DNA from: Rhodothermales bacterium
GTDB taxonomy: Bacteria; Bacteroidota; Rhodothermia; Rhodothermales; JAHQVL01
Direction: 5' to 3'
DNA: 64,000 bases
Assembly: GCA_041391505.1 (NCBI GenBank)
Contig: JAWKNW010000021.1
Span: 49,032 to 113,031, forward strand
Under the pieces are notes generated by a model. The model was not told the DNA's origin. It did no database searches and saw only the letters and a program-made list of their open reading frames with translations. The translations under genes and the position numbers were made by a program. Of the stretch, positions 52,999 to 59,591 are shown one piece after another (the stretch's first letter is position 1; each line of letters opens with the position of its first letter).

Positions 52999-54167
52999 CA
53001 CACGTGGTCCTGAAACTCCAGATACCCCTCGTTGACGAGGTCGGTCAGCAGGTCCTGGACCGCTTCCTGGTTCAGAAACGGAGCCAGGGTCTCGTGGTTG
53101 AGCGGCAGGGAGCCGGTCAGGAGATACACCGCCTCGGCATGCAAGGCGTCCACAGGATAGGCGACGCCGCTGATGTACAGCCGGATGCCGGTGTCCGTGT
53201 GGGCGAATGCGAAGAGGGCGGATGGGCTGCGCCGGAGGGAGACGCCTTCGCGCAGCAGGTGGACGACCCGCTCGGGACTATGCACGTCCTCGGGCGCCGG
53301 CGCGTAGTTGCCGCGGCGCGGCTCGGTGATGTACCGGCCGAACCAGTCGTCGATCGACGCGGGATCGGCGACCGCCTGCTGAATGATGGACCGCACCATG
53401 CCGAGCACTTCGGGCGTGATCTCCCCGGGATGCTCCGGCAGCCTCAGATCCGGGTCGCTGTACCGGTCCAGCGGAGAGAACCGATCGGCCACCTGGTCGA
53501 TGTACCCGCTGATGAGGTCGACGTACGCCGGCGCCCGGAAGCCGATCGAAAAGGTCATGCAGTTGTTGATGGCGGTGCCCCGGTGCGCCACGCGCGGCGG
53601 CAGGTAGAGCATGTCTCCGGGCCCCAGCACCCAGTCTTCCTCGGCCTCGAAATGCTCCAGGATGCTGATGTCGAGATCGGGCTGGACCGTGTCGTCGTCG
53701 ACGGGGCCGCGCGTGATCTCCCAGCGTCGGTGCCCCTGCGCCTGGAGCAGGAAGACGTCGTAGTTGTCGATGTGCGCCCCGACGCCGCCCTGAGCGGTGG
53801 CGTAGCTGATCATCACGTCGTCGAGGCGCCAGTTCGGCACGAAGCGGAACGAGTCGAGCAGGTCCGCGACCGCCGGCACATACCGGTTCACTTCCTGGAC
53901 GAGCAGGGTCCAGTGCGTCTCGGGAAGATCGTAGAAGCTCTCCTCGAACGGACCGTGCAGCAGCTGCCAGGGATAGTCGCCCCCGCGTTCGAGGACCAGC
54001 CGGGCGTCGGCATCCTCCTCGCACGCGATATCCATCAACTCCTCGGGCGTTACCGGCGAGACGAAACCCGGAAAGGCGCCGCGGATCAGCAGCGGCTTTT
54101 TCTGCCAGTAGGTTTCAAGAAAAGCCTCCAGGCTGATGCCTCCCAGGAGGGTGTCGGGGGTGGGCAT
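52998..54167 (-). CDS. JmjC-like ribosomal oxygenase (RoxA/YcfD family, L16 arginine hydroxylase-like)
   Basis: The start before [18 protein letters not shown] gives 389 residues, the size of YcfD. Features are the N-terminal [15 protein letters not shown], the iron-binding [13 protein letters not shown] (H-x-D), [21 protein letters not shown] with the second histidine, and SIGFRAP, followed by a C-terminal winged-helix-like part. YcfD hydroxylates an arginine of ribosomal protein L16 using 2-oxoglutarate, O2 and Fe(II). The overlap with a K+ channel gene and the small zinc-ribbon gene just upstream are not expected from the known role. Confidence 0.9.
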   Translation of the reverse strand: MPTPDTLLGGISLEAFLETYWQKKPLLIRGAFPGFVSPVTPEELMDIACEEDADARLVLERGGDYPWQLLHGPFEESFYDLPETHWTLLVQEVNRYVPAVADLLDSFRFVPNWRLDDVMISYATAQGGVGAHIDNYDVFLLQAQGHRRWEITRGPVDDDTVQPDLDISILEHFEAEEDWVLGPGDMLYLPPRVAHRGTAINNCMTFSIGFRAPAYVDLISGYIDQVADRFSPLDRYSDPDLRLPEHPGEITPEVLGMVRSIIQQAVADPASIDDWFGRYITEPRRGNYAPAPEDVHSPERVVHLLREGVSLRRSPSALFAFAHTDTGIRLYISGVAYPVDALHAEAVYLLTGSLPLNHETLAPFLNQEAVQDLLTDLVNEGYLEFQDHV

Positions 54168-54236
54168 GGTTCTCACGACCGATCTCCACGTCAATGCTGT
54201 TCACAAGTCGATGCGCCTGCCGTTCAGGCGTCGGGG

Positions 54237-54407
54237 TCAGCCAAAAAGATACGACAAGAGCTTGAAGAGCGGCCATACCAGCAGCAGAAGGAACAGCCAC
54301 CGCGCATACCGCACGCCGGAGCGCTCTACCGTGAACTCATAGCCGCAATACGGGCACGTCTCCGCCGCGTCGTCGTCGACGTTCATGGCGCAGGATGGGC
54401 ATTCCAT
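54237..54407 (-). CDS. 56-residue zinc-ribbon membrane protein
   Basis: This frame is too short for most gene finders but looks real. It begins MECPSCAMNVDDDAAETCPYCG, a complete zinc ribbon (C-x2-C-x11-C-x2-C). GYEFTVERSGVRYARW follows, then one hydrophobic span (LFLLLLVWPLFKLLSYLFG) to the stop. Its stop is 69 bases before the JmjC gene on the same strand, so it should head that operon. The zinc ribbon is of the same general type as that at the end of the K+ channel. The function is unknown; an assembly or regulatory partner of the channel is one idea. Confidence 0.75.
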   Translation of the reverse strand: MECPSCAMNVDDDAAETCPYCGYEFTVERSGVRYARWLFLLLLVWPLFKLLSYLFG

Positions 54408-54410
54408 GAG

Positions 54411-54845
54411 GGTTGGCAGGTTACAGGTTGGCAGGTTTACAGGGTACAGGTTGGGAGGGTGTCAGTTTCGCAGCCGTCGGGGTTTCTTTTTACGATTTGA
54501 CGCTACGCACGTTCATGGCGTGATCTATCGATGCGGGATGCAAGATGCAGGATGTTTACCGAAAAACCGTCCGTTTTATCGATCATCCTGCATCCCTGTA
54601 TCCTGCATCCCTGTATCCTGCATCCCTGTATCCTGCATCCCTGTATCCTGCATCCCTGTATCCTGCATCACAAGACCTGAGGCTATCGTGCGTAAGATTC
54701 GTTGCGATGGGATCATACGTCGCCGGAAAAGCTCCGGGATGTAGGCGTCGAATGCAACCCCGCCGAATCGTTTCATGTCCCTCGCCGCTTCATGAACGCG
54801 CGAACCTGCAATGTGCCAACCTGCGAACCTGCAACCTGCCACCCC
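54411..54845. repeat. Nested inverted word repeats (AGGTTGGCAGGTT outside, GATGCAGGAT inside)
   Basis: The outer arms are three copies of GGTTGGCAGGTT-like words at 54411-54460 and the inverse at 54804-54845. The inner arms are GATGCGGGATGCAAGATG at 54531-54555 and the CATCCTGCATCC array at 54584-54669. Two word families are thus nested as inverted pairs in one gap. Confidence 0.7.
54586..54669. repeat. 15-bp minisatellite, 5.6 copies
   Basis: The unit TCCTGCATCCCTGTA is repeated five times without change (54586-54660) and then partly (to 54669). Perfect identity points to recent expansion or active turnover. Confidence 0.95.
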
Positions 54846-54961
54846 ATGAAAATCCCGGTTCCGCGAAACCGTAGGGCGAATGGTGGTTAAATAGCCCGCG
54901 ATAGCCGGCGCGCCGCGGCATGGACTGTGCCGGCGCGGTGACATGGACTGAATCCGTACCG

Positions 54962-56656
54962 ATGAAAGACTACCTCACTCAAGCGATCCACCAGGTGCTG
55001 GCGGGCATCGACGGCGTGCCGGCTGATTTCGAGCTGGAGTTGGAAACGCCGCAGAATCCGGAACACGGCGATCTGTCGACCAATACGGCGATGAAGCTCG
55101 CGCGCGCCCTGAAAAAGGCGCCCCGCGCGATCGCGGAAGATCTGGCGAACCGGCTCCGGGCGCTGCCCGTGGATCCGCGACGGATCTCGGCCATCGAAAT
55201 CGCCGGCCCGGGCTTCCTCAACTTCCGGTTCGCGGAGGCCTACCTGGCCGATGCGCTCGCCACCGTGCTCGAACAGGGCGACCGCTTCGGCCGCACCTCG
55301 CTCGGGCAGGGGCAGCGCGCCATCGTCGAATACGTGAGCGCCAACCCCACCGGACCGCTTACCGTGGGCCACGGCCGGAACGCCGTGCTCGGCGACACCG
55401 TCGCGAACCTGCTCGACTGGGCCGGCTACGAGGTCACGCGCGAATACTATTTCAACGATGCCGGCCGGCAGATGCGCATCCTGGGCGAATCCGTCCAGTC
55501 CCGCTACCGCGCCCTCGTGCGCCCCGACGGCCCGACGCGCGCGATCGAACGGGGGGACAACGAGGTCATCCAGGTGCCGGCGGACTTTCCCGAAGACGGC
55601 TACCTCGGCGATTATATCATCGAGATCGCCGAGTCGGTCCGGAAAGCGCACGGCGACGCCCTCGTGGATTCGACCGATGTGACGCCCTTCAAGGACGCCG
55701 CCACAAAAGCCATCTTCGCCGATATCGAACAGTCGCTCCGCCGGCTCGGGATCGTTCAGGATTCCTACTTCAACGAACATACCCTGTACGAGTCCGGCGC
55801 GATCTGGAAGATTATCGACCTCTTCCGCGAAAAAGGCGTCGCGTACGACCAGGACGGCGCCGTCTGGTTCAAAACGACGGAGTTCGGGAAAGAAAAGGAC
55901 ACGGTCCTCGTGAAAAGCACCGGCGAGCCCACGTATCGCCTGCCGGATATCGCCTACCACGCCGACAAATTCGAGCGGGGCTTCGATCTGATGATCGACA
56001 TCTTCGGCGCCGACCACATCATGACGTACCCGGATGTGATCAGCGGCGTCGGGGTGCTCGGTTACGATACGTCGCGCATCCAGGTCGTGATCTACCAGTT
56101 CGTGACGCTCGTGCGCGGCGGCGCCCAGGTGAAGATGAGCACGCGCAAGGCCAACTACGTCACGCTCGACGAGTTGATGGACGAGGTCGGCGAAGACGTG
56201 ACGCGCTTTTTCTTCCTGATGCGCTCCCCGAATACACATCTGGAATTCGATCTGGATCTGGCGAAGGAGGCGCGCGACAAGAACCCGGTATTTTACCTCC
56301 AGTACGCGCACGCCCGGGTCTGCTCGATTCTCCGCAAGGCGGAGGAGGTCGGGTTTTCGTTTGGCGAAACGCCCGATCTGAGCCTGCTGACGCATGAGGC
56401 CGAGGAAGCCCTGATCAAGCAGCTGCTCGCCTTTCCCGACGTCGTGCAGCAGGCGGCACAGGCACGCGAACCGCATCGCGTCATCAATTTCCTGAACGAC
56501 ACCGCCACGGCGTTCACCCGGTTTTACGATGCGTGCCGGATCATCGGCGAGGCGAACGATATCGCCACGGCGCGTATCCATCTGGCGCAGGCCGCCCGCA
56601 TCGTGCTGAAGAACGGCCTGACGGTGCTCGGTATCTCGGCGCCGGAGCAGATGTGA
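54962..56656 (+). CDS. argS: Arginyl-tRNA synthetase
   Basis: The start before MKDYLTQAIHQVLAG gives 564 residues. Class I synthetase features are present: an N-terminal additional domain (ETPQNPEHGDLSTN), the signature region VEYVSANPTGPLTVGHGRNAV, and KMSTRKANYVTLDEL as the KMSKS-like loop. DVTRFFFLMRSPNTHLEFDLDLA and a helical anticodon-binding C-terminus with AITRFYDACRI-like sequence (TAFTRFYDAC) follow. The first histidine of the HVGHG signature is threonine here. It charges tRNA-Arg with arginine in the cytoplasm. It is followed by word repeats and then pheA on the same strand. Confidence 0.97.
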   Translation: MKDYLTQAIHQVLAGIDGVPADFELELETPQNPEHGDLSTNTAMKLARALKKAPRAIAEDLANRLRALPVDPRRISAIEIAGPGFLNFRFAEAYLADALATVLEQGDRFGRTSLGQGQRAIVEYVSANPTGPLTVGHGRNAVLGDTVANLLDWAGYEVTREYYFNDAGRQMRILGESVQSRYRALVRPDGPTRAIERGDNEVIQVPADFPEDGYLGDYIIEIAESVRKAHGDALVDSTDVTPFKDAATKAIFADIEQSLRRLGIVQDSYFNEHTLYESGAIWKIIDLFREKGVAYDQDGAVWFKTTEFGKEKDTVLVKSTGEPTYRLPDIAYHADKFERGFDLMIDIFGADHIMTYPDVISGVGVLGYDTSRIQVVIYQFVTLVRGGAQVKMSTRKANYVTLDELMDEVGEDVTRFFFLMRSPNTHLEFDLDLAKEARDKNPVFYLQYAHARVCSILRKAEEVGFSFGETPDLSLLTHEAEEALIKQLLAFPDVVQQAAQAREPHRVINFLNDTATAFTRFYDACRIIGEANDIATARIHLAQAARIVLKNGLTVLGISAPEQM

Positions 56657-56658
56657 GG

Positions 56659-56815
56659 ACGGTTCCAGGTTTGAGGTTCAAGGTTGGACGTGGTTGTGTC
56701 GTTTGGGTGAGCGAACCTGTTTTGCGCGTATGAGACAGGCGCATGCCCTTGAACCTTAAACCTCGGCCCTTGAACCTCATCCCTTGAACCTCGAACCTCA
56801 GACTTTGAACCGTCC
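56659..56815. repeat. Inverted word-repeat locus between argS and pheA
   Basis: GGTTCCAGGTTTGAGGTTC and AAGG words follow the argS stop. After about 60 bases of unrelated sequence come CCTTGAACCTTAAACC, CCCTTGAACCTCATCCC and TTGAACCTCGAACCTC up to five bases from the pheA ATG. This copy separates two genes on the same strand, unlike the convergent loci. Confidence 0.8.
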
Positions 56816-56819
56816 ATCC

Positions 56820-57665
56820 ATGCAGATCGCATTCCAGGGAGAGATCGGGGCGTTTAGCGAGGAAGCTACGCTGGCGCTGTATCCGTCGTCGACGCCGCTG
56901 GCGCGGGTGGCGTTTGAGGATGTATTCCGCCAGGTGGCGGAAGGGGCGGTAGACCGCGGGGTGATCCCGATCGAAAATACCCTGTTTGGCAGCGTGCACG
57001 TCAATTACGATCTGCTGCGGGCCTACGACCTGGCGATCGAGAGCGAGCTGTATCTGCGCGTGCGGCACAACCTGATGGCGCTGCCCGGCACGAAGCTGTC
57101 GGACATCCGGCGGGTCATGTCGCATCCCCAGGCACTGGGGCAGTGCCAGGCGTTTCTTAAGGAGCACCTCGCCCATGCCGAGGCGGTGCCGGCTTACGAC
57201 ACCGCCGGCGCGGCCAAGATGGTGGCGGCGGAAGGCAACCCGGCCGAGGCGGCCATCGCCAGCGAGCGCGCCGCGCAGGAATACCGCCTCGAGATCCTCG
57301 CGCGCGGCATCGAGAGCAACCATCAGAACTTTACCCGCTTTCTGGGGCTGGTCCGCGCCGACGCCCCGGATCGCCGCCGGCCCGATCCCGCGCTGGGCCC
57401 GATCAAAACCTCGATCGTGTACGCGATGCGCGAGAACGTCCCGGGCGCGCTGTTCAAGAGCCTGGCGGTGTTCGCGCTGCGCGACCTCGACCTGTTCAAG
57501 ATCGAGAGCCGTCCGCTGGTCGGCAGCCCGGGGAAATACCTTTTTTATCTCGATGTCGGCGGCGCGGAGACCGACGAGCCGGTGCGCCAGGCGCTCGGGC
57601 ACCTGTCGGAAATCGCCGCGGAAGTCCGGGTCCTGGGCTCCTACCGCAAGGCCGATATCGGCTGA
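56820..57665 (+). CDS. pheA: Prephenate dehydratase with ACT domain
   Basis: The start before MQIAFQGEIGAFSEEA gives 281 residues, normal for a monofunctional enzyme. Motifs are FQGEIGAFSEEA, VIPIENTLFGSV, RVMSHPQALGQC, AAIASERAAQEY and the Thr-containing NHQNFTRFLGLV catalytic stretch. The C-terminal ACT domain has KTSIVYAMRENVPGALFKSL and KIESRPLVGSPGKYLFYLD (ESRP), which binds phenylalanine for feedback. It converts prephenate to phenylpyruvate. No chorismate mutase is fused. Confidence 0.96.
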   Translation: MQIAFQGEIGAFSEEATLALYPSSTPLARVAFEDVFRQVAEGAVDRGVIPIENTLFGSVHVNYDLLRAYDLAIESELYLRVRHNLMALPGTKLSDIRRVMSHPQALGQCQAFLKEHLAHAEAVPAYDTAGAAKMVAAEGNPAEAAIASERAAQEYRLEILARGIESNHQNFTRFLGLVRADAPDRRRPDPALGPIKTSIVYAMRENVPGALFKSLAVFALRDLDLFKIESRPLVGSPGKYLFYLDVGGAETDEPVRQALGHLSEIAAEVRVLGSYRKADIG

Positions 57666-57838
57666 GGTGAACTTTCGGGCGCCGGCGTACGTTTTACGTC
57701 GCGTTCGCCGTGGATCGAAACGATCGCTCTGGAACTTGATGCGCGGCGGGTTGTCAAGGATTCATCTTGCATTTCATCCAACGCCGGCCGGAAATTCCGC
57801 TCCGACTGGTTTCCCTCACGTAGATCACTTCGTACGAC

Positions 57839-58720
57839 GTGTCGTTTATTCCCTACAGTGTGCGCGAAGGATTGGCCGGCTTCCAACGGGCCAAGTTTGC
57901 CGTTTTTACCTCCACCAGCGCCATGGCGGTGGCCCTCGTACTCATCGGACTCTTCGGGCTGCTCAGCTATCAGGCCCAGCAGGTGAGCGACTGGCTCCGG
58001 CAGCGCGTCGGCGAGCTGGAGGTTTTTCTCCAGGATAACATCGATACCCCGATGGCGCGCGCCCTGCACGAACGGGCCCAGGCCACGCTGGGCGTCGCCG
58101 GCGCCGACTACATCTCGCGCGAGGAGGCCACGAAGATCTTCCAGGAGGAGTTCGGCGAGGGCGCCGAGATCTTCCTGAACGAGTCGTTCCTGCCGGCGTC
58201 GATCAAGGTGCGCATCGAATCCGACTACGCCAATCCGGACAGCCTGCACGCCCTCATCGCCGAGTTCGCCAGCTGGAACCGGGTCGATGAGGTCGTCTTC
58301 AACGAGCCCCTCCTGGCCAAGGTGCAGGAGAATCTGCGCCTCCTCAATACGGTCGGGCTCGCGCTCGGCATCATTGTCATTCTCGCCTCGCTGTTCCTGG
58401 TGGCGAACACCATCCGGTTGACGATCTATGCGAGGCGACTGCTGATACGCACCATGAAGCTCGTCGGAGCGACCGATGCGTTCATTCGCCGGCCGTTCCT
58501 CGTGGAGGGCATCCTGCAGGGGATTCTGGCCGGGGCCATCGCGAGCCTCATCGTGTGGGGGCTGTTTTCGGGGATCGGCAACTATCTGCCCCAGATGGCC
58601 ATCTCCGGCTTTATGGTCGTGGTGTTGCTGGTGGGCGTGGTCCTCGTCGGCGCGATGCTCGGATGGCTGGGCTCGTTGTTCGCCGTGCGCCGGTTCATCC
58701 GCACGATCCAGCTTCATTGA
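57839..58720 (+). CDS. ftsX: FtsX, cell-division ABC-transporter-like membrane protein
   Basis: Translation probably begins at GTG (57839), giving 293 residues starting SFIPYSVREGLAGFQRAKF. One N-terminal span (VFTSTSAMAVALVLIGLF) is followed by a periplasmic domain of about 130 residues and three C-terminal spans with RLTIYARRLLIRTMKLVGAT, the FtsX cytoplasmic loop. FtsX works with the ATPase FtsE to control cell-wall hydrolases at the septum. ftsE is not adjacent. A rho-independent terminator follows. Confidence 0.9.
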   Translation: MSFIPYSVREGLAGFQRAKFAVFTSTSAMAVALVLIGLFGLLSYQAQQVSDWLRQRVGELEVFLQDNIDTPMARALHERAQATLGVAGADYISREEATKIFQEEFGEGAEIFLNESFLPASIKVRIESDYANPDSLHALIAEFASWNRVDEVVFNEPLLAKVQENLRLLNTVGLALGIIVILASLFLVANTIRLTIYARRLLIRTMKLVGATDAFIRRPFLVEGILQGILAGAIASLIVWGLFSGIGNYLPQMAISGFMVVVLLVGVVLVGAMLGWLGSLFAVRRFIRTIQLH

Positions 58721-58872
58721 GCCCGGCGGCTGTTTTGCGCGCGGCGTAGGCATCGCCCGGAGCCCGAGTGTATACCTAGAGCGACAACTTGGTGCACTTT
58801 GGTGGAGTGCGTTGTCGTGCCGGCGTCCCATATGCAGAAGGGAGGCATGTGAGGCGCCACTCCTGGAACGGC

Positions 58873-58928
58873 ATGGTGATCAGGACTCGGGAGCGTACGG
58901 CTCGGGTCCGGTCACCATGTCTTTTTTT
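58873..58928 (+). terminator. Intrinsic terminator of ftsX
   Basis: ATGGTGA (58873) pairs with TCACCAT (58912-58918). An inner GGAC/GTCC stem lies between, and seven T residues follow at 58922-58928. It sits 150 bases after ftsX, between convergent genes. Confidence 0.75.
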
Positions 58929-58931
58929 GTT

Positions 58932-59585
58932 TCAGTTCATCGAAGGACCCTGGTTGCGCAGCACCCACTCGATCGCGCGCCGCATCAACTCGCGTCCGCT
59001 GCCGATATCCAGTTTGGTCTTGATCCGCTCGACGTGCGATTCGATCGTTTTGACGCTCAGGCTCAGCCGTTCCGCAATCTCTTGCAGGGTTTTGCCCTCT
59101 CCGATGAACACGAAGACCTGAAACTCCCGGTCGCTGAGCGCCGAAAACGTGGTTTCCTGTCGCGGTTTCATCATGCCCTTGATGACGGTCTGTGCGATGT
59201 CCGGGCTCAGGAAAAGGGATCCGGACGCGACCGTGCGGATGGCGTCGAGCACCTTCGCCGGCGCCTCCTGCTTCATGATATAACCCATCGCCCCGGCGCG
59301 GATGACCCGCTCGGCGTACAGCTTTTCATCGTGCATCGACAGCACGAACACCCGCGTCGCCGGCGCCCGCAGCTTGATGTCGGCGATCATATCCAACCCA
59401 TTGATGCGCGGCAGCGACAGGTCCAGCACGACGACATCGGGCTGGGTCTTCTCGATGGCGCCGAGCGGGTCGTCGTCGCCATCCGACTCGCCGCACAGGG
59501 TCATGTCTGGCTCGCGGTCTATCAGGCGGCCCATGCCCTCGCGCACGATGGGATGGTCATCGATCAAAAAAATACGCAGGCTCAT
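58932..59585 (-). CDS. NarL/LuxR-family response regulator
   Basis: The 217-residue protein has a receiver domain (IFLIDDHPIVREGM, phospho-Asp in VVVLDLSLPRING, VLSMHD, Lys in GYIMKQEAPA). A LuxR-type DNA-binding domain follows: FSALSDREFQVFVFIGEGKTLQEIAERLSLSVKTIESHVERI. It starts six bases after the stop of the five-PAS kinase gene, so the pair forms a two-component operon. Its target genes are unknown. Confidence 0.96.
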   Translation of the reverse strand: MSLRIFLIDDHPIVREGMGRLIDREPDMTLCGESDGDDDPLGAIEKTQPDVVVLDLSLPRINGLDMIADIKLRAPATRVFVLSMHDEKLYAERVIRAGAMGYIMKQEAPAKVLDAIRTVASGSLFLSPDIAQTVIKGMMKPRQETTFSALSDREFQVFVFIGEGKTLQEIAERLSLSVKTIESHVERIKTKLDIGSGRELMRRAIEWVLRNQGPSMN

Positions 59586-59591
59586 GCGGTG

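Larger units (their letters stand above)
54408..54961. other. Repeat-rich non-coding gap before argS
   Basis: No gene is supported. The gap holds GGTTGGCAGGTTACAGG words (54411-54460), the GATGC block with its inverse minisatellite (54531-54669), and the inverse words CCAACCTGCGAACCTGC (54804-54845). The argS promoter should lie in the last 110 bases. A minus-strand frame here is a product of the 15-base repeat. Confidence 0.5.

Noticed and set aside
54576..54944. 122-codon minus-strand frame upstream of argS
   Set aside because: Most of it translates the 15-base minisatellite into a repeated five-residue string. There is no evidence of a gene.
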